NCBI RefSeq assembly: GCF_030418315.1 | Contig: NZ_JAUHPV010000010.1 | Span: 1-64,000 of the forward strand | From: Demequina zhanjiangensis | Lineage (GTDB): Bacteria; Actinomycetota; Actinomycetes; Actinomycetales; Demequinaceae | Direction of reading: 5' to 3' | DNA: 64,000 bases | In this document: piece after piece, positions 6,555 to 15,369 of the stretch | Position numbering within the stretch: position 1 is the stretch's first letter | How the letters are laid out: every line of letters starts with the position of its first letter | The notes under the pieces: generated by a model | Seen by the model: the letters and a program-made list of their open reading frames with translations, nothing else | The model's database searches: none | What the model was told of the DNA's origin: nothing | Position numbers and translations under genes: made by a program

Positions 6555-8102
6555 ATGTCAACGAGGACTGCGATCGTCGTGGGAGCGGGTTCGGCGGGTG
6601 CCGTGGTGGCGCGCCGCCTCATCGACGCGGGGGTGTCCGTCACGCTGCTCGAGGCGGGCGGCGAGGACACGAATCCTGCGATCCACGATCCGTCCCGGAT
6701 GGGTGAGCTGTGGCACAGCGAGGACGACTGGGACTACCGGACCGTCCCTCAGGAGCACGCCGCAGGCCGGCGGCTTCACCTGCCCCGTGGCAAGGTCCTC
6801 GGTGGCTCGCACGCGCTCAACGCGATGATCTGGGTGCGCTGCGCACCTGCCGACTTCGACGCGTGGGCCGCCCAGGGCAACACCGGCTGGGCCTGGAAGG
6901 ACGTGCTTCCCGTCTACAAAGCGATCGAGGACTTCTCGGGCGGCGAGTCGGAGCTGCACGGCGTCGGCGGCCCGCTGCCCGTGACCGACGACTACGAGCT
7001 GCACCCGATCCAGCGCGCCATCATGGACGCGGCGGTCGAGGAAGGCCTTCCCCTCAATGAGGACTACAACGGCGAGAGCCTCGAGGGTGTCTCGCAGCAG
7101 CAGGTGACGATGCGCGACGGCGTGCGTGCCAATACGTGGACCGAGTACCTCAAGCCCGTGCGGGACAGGCTCGACATCCTCGTCGGCGCGCACGTCCACT
7201 CCGTGCTCATCGAGGACGGCCGCGCGGTCGGAGTCCGCTACCGCTTCGACGGCGAGTATGTGGAGCTCAGGGCCGACGAGGTGGTGCTCGCCGCGGGCGC
7301 GCTCGACTCTCCCCCCATCCTCATGCGTTCGGGAATCGGCCCGGCCGACGAGCTCTCGGCGCTCGGCATCGACGTGGTCCGCGACGCGCCCGGTGTGGGC
7401 AAGAACCTGCACGACCACTTCCTGGCGCCCGTGATCTTCACGACCACGAAGCGCGAGGTGGGCCCGCCGCAGTCAGGCATGTCCGTCACCCAGTCCCATC
7501 ACTTCTGGACGAGCCTTCCCGAGCTTCCGGTCCCCGACACGCAGCCGATCCACTTCTCCGTGCCGATGTACGGCGAGATGCTCGAGCCGCGCGGCGACGA
7601 CGGCTTCTCGCTCATGGCGGGCATCGTCACCCCGAAGAGCCGCGGCACGATCGCGCTGTCCGGTCCGGGCCTCGACGACCCGGTGCTGATCGACCCGCAG
7701 GTGCTCGCCGATGAGGACGACGTGCGCTCGATGGTCGCCTCAGTCCGCAAGTGCCGCGCCATCGGCCGCCAGCCTGCGCTTGCCGACGAGTGGGGTGCCG
7801 AGGAGATCTACCCCGGCCCCGACGTCGCGGACGACGAGGTCGAGGACTACGTGCGTCGCACGATCGTCACGTACCACCACCAGGTGGGCACGTGCCGGAT
7901 GGGTGTCGACGACGAGGCAGTGGTGGACCCGCGCCTCAAGGTGCATGGCATCGAGGGTCTGCGCGTCATCGACGCCTCGATCATGCCGACGGTGACGACC
8001 GGCAACACCAACGCCCCGGCGGTCCTGATCGGCGAGCTGGGCGCGCGCTTCATGCTCGAGGATCTTGCGCTCACGGTGGGCGCGAAGACTGCCGTCGCCT
8101 GA
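6555..8102 (+). CDS. GMC family FAD-dependent oxidoreductase
   Basis: A 515-residue glucose-methanol-choline type flavoenzyme that oxidises an alcohol group. Residues 4-35 form the FAD dinucleotide fold (VVGAGSAGAVVARRL, then LLEAGGED). The GMC signature segment is LPRGKVLGGSHALNAMIWVR near residue 75, and the second is AAGALDSPPILMRSGIG near 245. The C-terminal catalytic region holds YHHQVGTCRMG and the final NTNAPAVLIGE. A Shine-Dalgarno-like AGGGAAG precedes the ATG. The substrate is unknown; the neighbouring dehydrogenase, MoaF-like and SnoaL-like genes suggest an accessory catabolic route. It ends at a strong hairpin. Confidence 0.9.
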   Translation: MSTRTAIVVGAGSAGAVVARRLIDAGVSVTLLEAGGEDTNPAIHDPSRMGELWHSEDDWDYRTVPQEHAAGRRLHLPRGKVLGGSHALNAMIWVRCAPADFDAWAAQGNTGWAWKDVLPVYKAIEDFSGGESELHGVGGPLPVTDDYELHPIQRAIMDAAVEEGLPLNEDYNGESLEGVSQQQVTMRDGVRANTWTEYLKPVRDRLDILVGAHVHSVLIEDGRAVGVRYRFDGEYVELRADEVVLAAGALDSPPILMRSGIGPADELSALGIDVVRDAPGVGKNLHDHFLAPVIFTTTKREVGPPQSGMSVTQSHHFWTSLPELPVPDTQPIHFSVPMYGEMLEPRGDDGFSLMAGIVTPKSRGTIALSGPGLDDPVLIDPQVLADEDDVRSMVASVRKCRAIGRQPALADEWGAEEIYPGPDVADDEVEDYVRRTIVTYHHQVGTCRMGVDDEAVVDPRLKVHGIEGLRVIDASIMPTVTTGNTNAPAVLIGELGARFMLEDLALTVGAKTAVA

Positions 8103-8142
8103 CGGGAGTCGCAGCTCAGGGTCTCTCTCCTCCTCCCTGACG

Positions 8143-8177
8143 GGGCCGGCGATCGGCAGCATCCCGATCGCCGGCCC
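8143..8177 (+). terminator. Intrinsic terminator after the GMC gene
   Basis: A perfect 14-bp stem (GGGCCGGCGATCGG with its complement) around a 7-base loop, followed by TTCT. It lies 40 bp after the GMC stop codon. Confidence 0.8.
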
Positions 8178-8220
8178 TTCTGCATGCGCGGGTGCCGCGT
8201 GACCGCCCCTGGACGCGAAA

Positions 8221-8251
8221 GGAGGGCCCGCCGGTGGTCGGCGGGCCCTCC
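8221..8251 (-). terminator. Intrinsic terminator of the LIV/alcohol dehydrogenase operon
   Basis: A perfect 13-bp stem (GGAGGGCCCGCCG with its complement) around a 5-base loop. On the minus strand it is followed by TTTC and lies 16 bp after the SnoaL-like gene's stop. Confidence 0.8.
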
Positions 8252-8267
8252 CTGGATTCGGTTGCGG

Positions 8268-8660
8268 CTAGCGGTCCTGTGCCGCGGCGTTCACCAGCTC
8301 GCTGTCCACGACCTGCTCGAAGCGGACCACCTTCCCGTCGGCGAGGTTCCACACGTGGGCGACTCGCGCACTGAATGGCCGGCCCGTGACACGGTGCGTG
8401 CCCGAGTACGTGCCGAGGCCCACGACGGTGTCGCCGCCGTCGATCACGTCCTCGATGACCAGCTGGAAGCCCTCCCAGTCGGCCTGGATCCGCGCGAACA
8501 CGTTCTCCAGCACCGCCTGCGGCCCGACGTACGTGCCGGCGTACGGGAAGCCGGCCGCCTCGGTCCACGACACGTCGGGCGCGAGCGGCGCGAGCATGCC
8601 GTCCATGTCGCCGCGATCGGAGGCGGCGTAGTGGTCCTTGATGATGTCAGCGTTGCTCAT
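8268..8660 (-). CDS. SnoaL-like / NTF2-fold protein
   Basis: A 130-residue NTF2-fold protein of the SnoaL-like group. Typical elements are the N-terminal helix with DHYAASDRGDMDGMLAPLAPDVSWTEA, the VIDGGDTVVGLGTYSG strand pair and FSARVAHVWNLADGKVVRFEQ. Members include isomerases, hydratases and cyclases as well as non-catalytic binders, so no reaction can be assigned. It is the last gene of the operon that starts with the LIV-type importer, 10 bp after the MoaF-like gene, and is followed by a strong terminator. The start at 8660 is set by the family alignment. Confidence 0.85.
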   Translation of the reverse strand: MSNADIIKDHYAASDRGDMDGMLAPLAPDVSWTEAAGFPYAGTYVGPQAVLENVFARIQADWEGFQLVIEDVIDGGDTVVGLGTYSGTHRVTGRPFSARVAHVWNLADGKVVRFEQVVDSELVNAAAQDR

Positions 8661-8670
8661 CGTGGTCCTC

Positions 8671-9474
8671 TCAGACGGGCTGGGCGTCGGGATACTCGAC
8701 GGAGCCCAGCGGGTAGATGTGCCCTCCTGCGCGAGAGTGCTCGGACTCGCCCTGGCCGTTGAGACCCAGGAAGATGCCCGTGGTGCGCAGCTGGTAGCCC
8801 AGGTCATGCAGCCACACGCTCGCCACGGCGATCCTGAACTCGCGGAAGCAGAACAGGTAGATGCCGTGCTCGAAGCGCCACACCGTCGACAGGTCCGTGT
8901 CGCCGTGGCCGCGCTGCACTCCCTCGAGGCACTGCCACGAGTAGCGCTGGCTGGACAGGTACACGTGCTCGTACAGGTGGTACGGGCTGTACCTGTAGAC
9001 GTTGCGCTTGCCGATCAGGTCGCGGCTGGGCCCCGGCACGTCCCCGGTCGGCTCGCCGCCATCGGTGACGCCCGCCCAGAACTCCTGCGTGACCTGCGGG
9101 GTGCCCTCGACCGCCTCGTCGGCGATGTGGGACACGATCGCCATCGCGCGATGCGTGCGCGACGACCAGATGAGGGTGAGCGCGGTGCGCTCGCGGCTCG
9201 TGAGCGGCAGGTTCACGTAGTGGACGTCCGGCCGCACCGCGACCGCGTCGTACGGGTCGATGGTGCCGTCGGCGGCCTCGATCGTGCCTGTCGCGCTCCA
9301 CGTCACCTCGGACGCGCCGAAGTCCAGCGACAGCGACGTGCCGTCGTCGAGCGTGAGAGCGATGCGGGTCCCCGAGAGGTCCTCGTTCGGCAGGCGGTAC
9401 GTGTCGATCCCGGCCGCGAACTCGTCGTAGGTCCGCCACTCGTCCAGTGCCGGGTCGGTCGTCGTCTCAGTCAT
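8671..9474 (-). CDS. MoaF-like protein
   Basis: A 267-residue protein matching the MoaF family (N-terminal and C-terminal MoaF domains). The C-terminal half has the characteristic SWQCLEGVQRGHGDTDLSTV followed by GIYLFCFREFRIAV and LRTTGIFLGLNG. Although named after molybdenum cofactor genes, MoaF proteins have a calycin-like fold and no proven role in cofactor synthesis; many sit in catabolic clusters. The start overlaps the end of the upstream alcohol dehydrogenase by 8 bp, implying coupled translation. A lipocalin-like carrier or isomerase role for the pathway intermediate is possible but unproven. Confidence 0.8.
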   Translation of the reverse strand: MTETTTDPALDEWRTYDEFAAGIDTYRLPNEDLSGTRIALTLDDGTSLSLDFGASEVTWSATGTIEAADGTIDPYDAVAVRPDVHYVNLPLTSRERTALTLIWSSRTHRAMAIVSHIADEAVEGTPQVTQEFWAGVTDGGEPTGDVPGPSRDLIGKRNVYRYSPYHLYEHVYLSSQRYSWQCLEGVQRGHGDTDLSTVWRFEHGIYLFCFREFRIAVASVWLHDLGYQLRTTGIFLGLNGQGESEHSRAGGHIYPLGSVEYPDAQPV

Positions 9475-10609
9475 GCGTGTCCTCCTCGGTTGTTCTCCAG
9501 GGGTCGAGCACGGCCTTGACGACGCCGTCGGCGCGCGACTCGATCAGAGCGAACGCGTCGGCGACCTCATCGAGGCCGAAGGTGTGGGTGACGATCTCCT
9601 CGAACGGGAGGTCGTCGCGGCTGAGCAGGGCGATCGCGGGCTCGAAGCCGCCCGCCGAGAGGAAGCTCGGCAGCACGTCCACCTCGCGGGTGAGCAGCTC
9701 CTCGTCAGCGAGGAACGTGACCGGTGCCGCGGCGCCGCAGGCGCCTGCGAGCACGACCCGTCCTCCGCGCCGCACCATCCGTACGGCGTCCTGCTGGGCG
9801 CCGGTGAGGCCGGCGGCCTCGATCACCACGTCGGGGGCCATCCCCGCGCAAGCGTCCTTCACCGCGCTGGCGGTGTCGGAGACCGCGCGCACGTTCACTG
9901 TCGCGTCTGCGCCGATCCGGGTGGCGAGCGCGAGCCGCTCGTCGCGCGTGCCCACGACCACGACCCTGCCCGCGCCCGCACTGCGTGCGGCGGCGGCGAC
10001 CAGCAGGCCGACGGGTCCCGGCCCGATCACGACCACCACGTCACCGGGAGTCACGCGGCCGCGCGCGATCGCGCGGTGCGCGACGGCCAGCGGCTCCACG
10101 AGTGCGGCACGCTCCCACGGCATGTCCTGCGGCAGGCGATGGACGACGGCCTCAGCGGGGACGTGGAGGTATTGGGAGTAGCCGCCCCACAGGCCGGGCG
10201 CCACCGTCCGGGGGATGTTCACGCCGTACTGGCGGCCACGCGTGAGTCCCGTCGCCATGTCGTCCTGCTCGCACAGGTTGTAGCGACCTTCGCGGCAGCG
10301 CGCGCACGAGCGGCACGGCAGGAGCATCTCGACCGCGACCCTGTCGCCCACCCCGACACCGCGGGTGGCGGAGGCGGCGGCGCCGATCGCGGCGATCTCG
10401 CCCACGAACTCGTGGCCGGGCACCAGGGGGAACGGGTCGCCGATGTGTCCCGCGAGCAGGTGCAGATCGGTCGCGCAGATGCCGACGCGCATGACCTTCA
10501 CCACCAGCTGGTCGTCCGAGGGGGCGGGGACCAGCGCCGTCTCGTGGGTGAGGGTGTCCGCCGCGGAGAACACCACCTGTCTGCTCATCGCGAGCGTGCT
10601 GTCGGTCAT
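9467..10609 (-). CDS. Zinc-dependent alcohol dehydrogenase
   Basis: A 380-residue medium-chain dehydrogenase/reductase. The catalytic zinc region shows GICATDLH and GHEFVGE, and the structural zinc site is CRSCARCREGRYNLC with four cysteines. The NAD(P)-binding fold follows at VVVIGPGPVGLLVAAAARSAGAGRV. It resembles sorbitol/threonine dehydrogenase-like MDR proteins and oxidises a secondary or primary alcohol; the substrate is unknown. It follows livF after an 85-bp gap holding a hairpin and overlaps the MoaF-like gene. Its placement behind an importer suggests it acts on the imported compound. Confidence 0.88.
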   Translation of the reverse strand: MTDSTLAMSRQVVFSAADTLTHETALVPAPSDDQLVVKVMRVGICATDLHLLAGHIGDPFPLVPGHEFVGEIAAIGAAASATRGVGVGDRVAVEMLLPCRSCARCREGRYNLCEQDDMATGLTRGRQYGVNIPRTVAPGLWGGYSQYLHVPAEAVVHRLPQDMPWERAALVEPLAVAHRAIARGRVTPGDVVVVIGPGPVGLLVAAAARSAGAGRVVVVGTRDERLALATRIGADATVNVRAVSDTASAVKDACAGMAPDVVIEAAGLTGAQQDAVRMVRRGGRVVLAGACGAAAPVTFLADEELLTREVDVLPSFLSAGGFEPAIALLSRDDLPFEEIVTHTFGLDEVADAFALIESRADGVVKAVLDPWRTTEEDTHD

Positions 10610-10639
10610 CGTCTGCCTTCCGGGTCGGCGTGAATGGGA

Positions 10640-10683
10640 GCGGGGTCCGCCGCACGAGCGTGGCCTCGCGCGACGGACCCCGC
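10640..10683 (-). terminator. Intercistronic hairpin between livF and the alcohol dehydrogenase
   Basis: GCGGGGTCCG pairs perfectly with CGGACCCCGC around a 24-base loop. It lies between the livF stop and the dehydrogenase start on the same strand, so it could be a partial terminator or an mRNA-stability element. Confidence 0.5.
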
Positions 10684-10694
10684 GGCTCGTGAGG

Positions 10695-11381
10695 TCATCC
10701 GAGGTAGGCCTGCTTCAACAGGTCCTCGTCGGACAGCAGGCCCTGAGGCTCGCCCTGATAGGAGACGCGGCCGCTCGTCACGACGACCGCGTCGTCCGCG
10801 ACGCCGAGCGCCATGTGCGCGAACTGCTCCACGAGCAGCACACCCACGCCGGTCTCGGAGATCTGCTTGATGATGGGCATGAGCCGCAGGAACACCACGG
10901 GCGCCAGCCCGAGCGACATCTCGTCCAGCAGCAGATAGCGGGGCTTGGCTGCGAACGCGCGGGCGAGCACCACCATCTGCTGCTCGCCACCTGACAGCAG
11001 CACGGTCGCGTTGTCGATCCGCTTCTCCAGCTCGGGGAACAGCGCGAGCGCCTCCTCGAAGTCCGCCTGGGTGCGGGCCGTCAGCTTGAGGTTCTCCCGC
11101 ACCGTCAGCGACGGGAAGATCATCCTGCCCTGCTCCACATGCTTGAGCCCGGCCGTCGAGCGGCGCCGACGTGACAGCTTCCGCAGATCGGTGCCATCCA
11201 TCGTGATGGTCCCGCCGGCAGCCTGGACGACGCCCGAGATCGCTTCCAGCAGGCTCGTCTTGCCGGCGCCGTTGGGGCCGACCAGCGTCGTGATCTTCCC
11301 CGGCTCCACCTCGAGCGAGACGTTCGAGATCACCGGGCCGATGCCGCGTCGCACCGTGACATCGTCGAGGACCAGGCTCAT
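10695..11381 (-). CDS. LIV-type ABC transporter ATPase (LivF-like)
   Basis: A 228-residue ATP-binding subunit of the branched-chain amino acid (HAAT) importer family. Walker A is GPNGAGKT, the signature is LSGGEQQM, Walker B is YLLLDEMSLGLAP, and the switch histidine position is replaced by Q in LLVEQFAHMA, as is usual in LivF. The ATG overlaps the previous gene's stop by 4 bp. It pairs with the LivG half of the fused LivM-LivG protein. The imported substrate is not known; HAAT systems also carry aromatic acids and amides. Confidence 0.92.
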   Translation of the reverse strand: MSLVLDDVTVRRGIGPVISNVSLEVEPGKITTLVGPNGAGKTSLLEAISGVVQAAGGTITMDGTDLRKLSRRRRSTAGLKHVEQGRMIFPSLTVRENLKLTARTQADFEEALALFPELEKRIDNATVLLSGGEQQMVVLARAFAAKPRYLLLDEMSLGLAPVVFLRLMPIIKQISETGVGVLLVEQFAHMALGVADDAVVVTSGRVSYQGEPQGLLSDEDLLKQAYLG

Positions 11382-13204
11382 GACACCATCTCCGTCTCTC
11401 CCATGTAGGCCTTGAGGACCTCGGGGTTCGCCAGCACGTCCTCCTGCCGGCCGGTGGCGAGCACCTGGCCGAAGTTGAGGACCACGAGGTTGGAGCAGAC
11501 GCTGCGGACCAGGTCCAGGTCGTGCTCGATGATGAGGAGGCTCACGCCGAACCGTTCCGGCACCGCCCTCAACCGATCGGCGAAGGCGACATGCTCCTCG
11601 TGGGAGAGGCCCGCCGCTGGCTCGTCGAGCAGCAGCAGCTTGGGCCCGGCAGCGATGTTGGCTGCCACCTCGATGAGGCGGCGCGTGCCCACGTCGACCA
11701 TCTGGAGCGGCGCCTGCGTGCCAGGGCATCCGAAGAAGGCGAGCACCTCGTCGATCAGGTCCTCATCCACCTCCTTGCCACCGACGAAGCGGGCGTAGGC
11801 GCCGACCGTCATGGTTGAGGGCACGCGGTCCTGCTGGAACGTGCGTCGCAGGCCGGCCCGTGCGATCTTGTGCGGCGCCAGCGAGTCGAGCTCGACCCCG
11901 TCCAGCGTCACCGAGCCCGTGTGATGCGGAAGGAACCCGGTGAGGGAGTCCACGAAGGTGGACTTGCCTGCGCCGTTGGGACCGATCAGGCCGAGGATCT
12001 CGCCCTCGTGGAGCTGCATCGTCACGTCGGACAGCGCCACCACGGCGCCGAACTCGACTCTCAGGTCCTTCACCTCGAGCAGCACGTTGTCGCTCGCCGC
12101 GGGCACAGGTGCGCCCACGGGTTCAAGCGAGACGAGCGTCGACTCGATCGAGTTGAGGCCTCGCTTGCGCTGCCACGCGAGGATCATGCGTCGCAGGTCG
12201 TTGCCCATGCTCGACTTGGTGGTCAGCGCCTGGATTCCGAGGACCGCGTAGATGATGCTCGCCCACTCGAGCGGGATGTTGAACTGCTTGAGGATCTCCG
12301 GGATCAGCACGAACAGGATGCCGCCGAAGAACGCCATCTCGATGAGGTGCGCGCCGACCGCCATGGACAGCACGTACAGGCCCAGCGAGTTGAGGGTCTG
12401 GAACGTGATGTAGTTCGCGGTGGTGATCTGGCCGACCATGAGCGAGCCCGCGATGCCGCCGATGAAGGCGCTCACCATGAAGGCGCTCAGCTTGGCCGAG
12501 GTGACCGAGGTGCCGGTGGACGCCGTGCCTCGCTCCGAGAACGCGACCATCCGCCAGCCCGCACCCCAGCGGGAGCGCTGCAGGTAGAACACCCCGAGGG
12601 CGACGATGATGACGACGCCGGCGACGAACAGGAAGTACGAGCGGTTGCCCGACAGGTCCTCGGCGCCGGGGATGCCGAACGGGCGCTGGACACGCTCGTT
12701 GGTCCACTGGTCGGGGAACGAGACCTTCTGCAGCGTCATGTCGAGCGCCGCAGCCACGCCGAGCGTCACGACTGCGAGGTTCACGCCACGCAGTCTCAGC
12801 GCCGGCAGGCCGACGATGAGGCCCAGCAGTGAGGCGGCGGTCGCGCCGACGAGCATGGCGACGACGAACGCGGCGCCCCCGAGCAGCTCTGGCAGGGCCG
12901 TCTGCGTCATCAGCAGGTCCATCACCCAGCCGCCGACGGCGGCGAAGGACAGCTGGCAGAGCGCGATCATGCCTGCCGTGCCGGTGACGATTCCGAGGCC
13001 GAGCAGCGACATCATGGCCACGAGCACGGAGGTCGCGATGAGCAGCCAGTAGTCGGGAAGTGCGAAGGCGAGGCCGGTGGCGAGGACGGTGACGCCCAGG
13101 GCGACGGCCCACGGGAACCACCACGGACCGTGGCGGCGGGGAGCGGGGGAGCCGGCGTCGGGCTGACGGCTCGAGGTGGCGGCGGTGGTGTCAGCGAGCG
13201 ACAT
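11378..13204 (-). CDS. LIV-type ABC transporter permease-ATPase fusion (LivM-LivG)
   Basis: A 608-residue fusion. Residues 30-345 are a LivM-type permease with about nine membrane segments and the family stretch LPALRLRGVNLAVVTLG. Residues 375-608 are a LivG-type ATPase with Walker A GPNGAGKST at 408-416, Walker B KLLLLDEPAAGLS and switch His in LLIIEHDLDLV. Fusion fixes a 1:1 ratio of the two subunits. It overlaps livH by 14 bp upstream and livF by 4 bp downstream, so the operon is tightly coupled. Such fusions occur in other actinobacterial and proteobacterial HAAT systems. Confidence 0.93.
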   Translation of the reverse strand: MSLADTTAATSSRQPDAGSPAPRRHGPWWFPWAVALGVTVLATGLAFALPDYWLLIATSVLVAMMSLLGLGIVTGTAGMIALCQLSFAAVGGWVMDLLMTQTALPELLGGAAFVVAMLVGATAASLLGLIVGLPALRLRGVNLAVVTLGVAAALDMTLQKVSFPDQWTNERVQRPFGIPGAEDLSGNRSYFLFVAGVVIIVALGVFYLQRSRWGAGWRMVAFSERGTASTGTSVTSAKLSAFMVSAFIGGIAGSLMVGQITTANYITFQTLNSLGLYVLSMAVGAHLIEMAFFGGILFVLIPEILKQFNIPLEWASIIYAVLGIQALTTKSSMGNDLRRMILAWQRKRGLNSIESTLVSLEPVGAPVPAASDNVLLEVKDLRVEFGAVVALSDVTMQLHEGEILGLIGPNGAGKSTFVDSLTGFLPHHTGSVTLDGVELDSLAPHKIARAGLRRTFQQDRVPSTMTVGAYARFVGGKEVDEDLIDEVLAFFGCPGTQAPLQMVDVGTRRLIEVAANIAAGPKLLLLDEPAAGLSHEEHVAFADRLRAVPERFGVSLLIIEHDLDLVRSVCSNLVVLNFGQVLATGRQEDVLANPEVLKAYMGETEMVS

Positions 13205-14054
13205 CCCAGACCTCCTTGCGCTGGTTCCACAGCAGGAACAGGACGATGACGGTGAGCGGCACCCAGTCGGTGAGCAGGGTGATGCTCGGGAAGCCGGTGA
13301 GGACGCCCTGGAGGGCGCCGACGAGGAGGCCGCCGGCGACGGCGAGCCACACGTTGGTGAACGCGCCCACGAGCGCGGCGGCCGCGGCGGGGATGAGCAG
13401 CACGATCATCGAGTTGGCGCTGCCCGCCTGGGCGTTGCCGACGATCGAGATGAACAGGGCCGACATCGCGCCGGTCTGCGCCCACACGAACAGCTGGAGG
13501 CCCTTGACGTTGATGCCGAGCAGCTCGGCGGCGGTCTGGCGGTCGGCGATGGCGCGAAGCCGCACACCCAGGGAGGTCTTCGTGAGAAGGAGCCTCGAGA
13601 CCGCCGCGATGCCCACCGCGAGCGCGAGCATCAGCACGCCCACCTTGGTGACGGCGATGTCCCCGAAGGTGAACAGCGGACCCACCAGGAGCGGCGGATT
13701 GGCCTGCGGCCTGGTGCCGAAGACGAGGAACGACAGGGAGATGAGCCCCAGGAGCGTCGCGACCGTGACGGCTGAGCGGGCGGTGGTGCTCGACTCGCCG
13801 AGCCAGGTCGCGATGATCCAGCCGAGCAGCGCGGAGATCGCCGCCGCCGTCACCATCGCGATCAGGATGATCACCCAGGTGGGGAGGTCGAGCGGGATGA
13901 ACCTCAGCGAGAGGTAGGCGCCGAAGACGCCGACTGCGACCTGCGAGAAGTTGATGACGCGGGTCAGGGTGGCCATGAGGACGAGCAGCACGCCGAATGC
14001 GGCGTACAGGCCGCCCGAGCTCAGGCCGACGACGAGGGAACCGAGGATGTCCAC
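13191..14054 (-). CDS. LIV-type ABC transporter permease (LivH-like)
   Basis: A 287-residue membrane permease with about eight membrane segments. The N-terminus GSLVVGLSSGGLYAAFGVLLVLM and TRVINFSQVAVGVFGAY are typical of LivH. It starts with GTG at 14054, preceded by AAGGAG. It is separated from the binding-protein gene by a perfect 15-bp hairpin, which would keep its expression below that of the binding protein. Confidence 0.92.
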   Translation of the reverse strand: MDILGSLVVGLSSGGLYAAFGVLLVLMATLTRVINFSQVAVGVFGAYLSLRFIPLDLPTWVIILIAMVTAAAISALLGWIIATWLGESSTTARSAVTVATLLGLISLSFLVFGTRPQANPPLLVGPLFTFGDIAVTKVGVLMLALAVGIAAVSRLLLTKTSLGVRLRAIADRQTAAELLGINVKGLQLFVWAQTGAMSALFISIVGNAQAGSANSMIVLLIPAAAAALVGAFTNVWLAVAGGLLVGALQGVLTGFPSITLLTDWVPLTVIVLFLLWNQRKEVWDVAR

Positions 14055-14082
14055 GATGCTCCTTGGGTTGTCGTTGCCGGGG

Positions 14083-14116
14083 CGCCGCGAGGGGGTCTGT
14101 CGACCCCCTCGCGGCG
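14083..14116 (-). terminator. Intercistronic hairpin between livK and livH
   Basis: CGCCGCGAGGGGGTC pairs with its perfect 15-bp complement around TGTC. It lies 17 bp after the livK stop and 28 bp before the livH start codon. Without a U-tract it is more likely an attenuator or a 3'-end stabiliser that raises binding protein over permease than a full stop. Confidence 0.65.
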
Positions 14117-14133
14117 GTGGGATCCCGGTCGGG

Positions 14134-15369
14134 TCAGGTGCCGGCCGGGACGGTGGAGTACTGCCAGCCGATCTCGTCGCCGATCAGCAGCGGTCCGAGC
14201 GACTCCCACTCGTTGGTGCCGGCACGGAGCACCACCGGGTAGGCGGTGTTGTTCGGCTGGTGGAAGTCGGCGTCGCCGAAGAGGAACGGCGCCTGGGCGA
14301 TCGGCGAGTCGATCGGGTCGGTCATGCCCTTCGCCGCGGCCGTGAAGCTCTCGCGGGTGACGTCACCGTCGATCGACTCGAGGATGTCGATGAAGTACTG
14401 CGCCGCGAGGTAGCCGCCCTGCGAGAAGGCGGTCTTCGGGACGCCGTGGGCATCCATCGAGTCGGCCCAGTCCTGCATGCCGTCGATCGTCATGTCGCCG
14501 TAGGGCGCCCACTCGGCCGGCAGGTAGATGTCCGAGCTGTAGGCGGCCGAGGCGGCGAACTGGTCGGAGTAGGCCGAGGTGAGGACGAGGACGGGGAGGT
14601 CCACGCCCTGGTTGGAGGCCTCACCGAGGAGCGCGAGGACGGCGTCGCCGACCTCCGCGACGAAGAGCGCGTCGCACGTCTCCGACTTGAGGCTCGAGAC
14701 GTTGCCCGCGTAGCTCGCCTGGCCGCGCACGAGCGTCGTGTCGAGGTAGGAGAGCTCCTTGCCGGTCGAGGCCGACCAGGAGGCGATGGCCTGCTCGTAG
14801 GCCGCCTTCGCGGCAGCCTCATCCGGGACCATGATCGCGCAGATGTTCTCGAAGCCCAGCTCCTCGGATCCGTAGTAGAGCGTCGCGAACGTGTCGAAGT
14901 ACGGACCCGTGTTGGTGGGGGCGATGTTCGGTGTCGCGAAGCAGTAGGGGTCCACTCCGGTGCCCTGGATGGAGACGATGCCGTTCTCCTCCCAGGTGGT
15001 GTGGTTCACCGCGCAGTCGAGCAGCGAGGAACCGCCCACGAGCGCGACCGCGCCGGACGAGAGTGCGTCCTGCGCGGCGGTCGCGGAGGCTGCCGGGTCG
15101 GTCTTGTCGTCGTAGACGGTGTAGTCGATCGGGCGTCCGTCGAGTCCGCCGGCGGCGTTGTAGTCGTCGAACACCGCCTGGACGGCCTCGGGCGCCTCGG
15201 GGAAGAAGGTCAGGCCGCTGAGCGCCGCGACGACGATCGGGTCGCCGGTGGCTGCGCTGCCCTCGCTCGAGGGGTCGTCGCTGGCGGACGTGCCGGAGCA
15301 GGCGGCGAGCGTGAGCGCGCCGACCGCGGCGATGGCTGCGACCGCCTTCAGGTTGCGTGAACTGTGCAT
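14134..15369 (-). CDS. LIV-type ABC transporter substrate-binding lipoprotein
   Basis: A 411-residue periplasmic-binding-type lipoprotein. Residues 1-25 are a signal peptide with lipobox LAAC (Cys24), followed by a Ser/Asp/Glu linker and a type I fold starting DPIVVAALSG. It is the first gene of an operon that runs livK-livH-livMG-livF-dehydrogenase-MoaF-SnoaL. The 240 bp upstream separate it from hpaI on the same strand; I found no clear promoter there, so read-through from the hpa operon is possible. The ligand is unknown; an aromatic or alcohol compound would fit the neighbours. Confidence 0.9.
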   Translation of the reverse strand: MHSSRNLKAVAAIAAVGALTLAACSGTSASDDPSSEGSAATGDPIVVAALSGLTFFPEAPEAVQAVFDDYNAAGGLDGRPIDYTVYDDKTDPAASATAAQDALSSGAVALVGGSSLLDCAVNHTTWEENGIVSIQGTGVDPYCFATPNIAPTNTGPYFDTFATLYYGSEELGFENICAIMVPDEAAAKAAYEQAIASWSASTGKELSYLDTTLVRGQASYAGNVSSLKSETCDALFVAEVGDAVLALLGEASNQGVDLPVLVLTSAYSDQFAASAAYSSDIYLPAEWAPYGDMTIDGMQDWADSMDAHGVPKTAFSQGGYLAAQYFIDILESIDGDVTRESFTAAAKGMTDPIDSPIAQAPFLFGDADFHQPNNTAYPVVLRAGTNEWESLGPLLIGDEIGWQYSTVPAGT

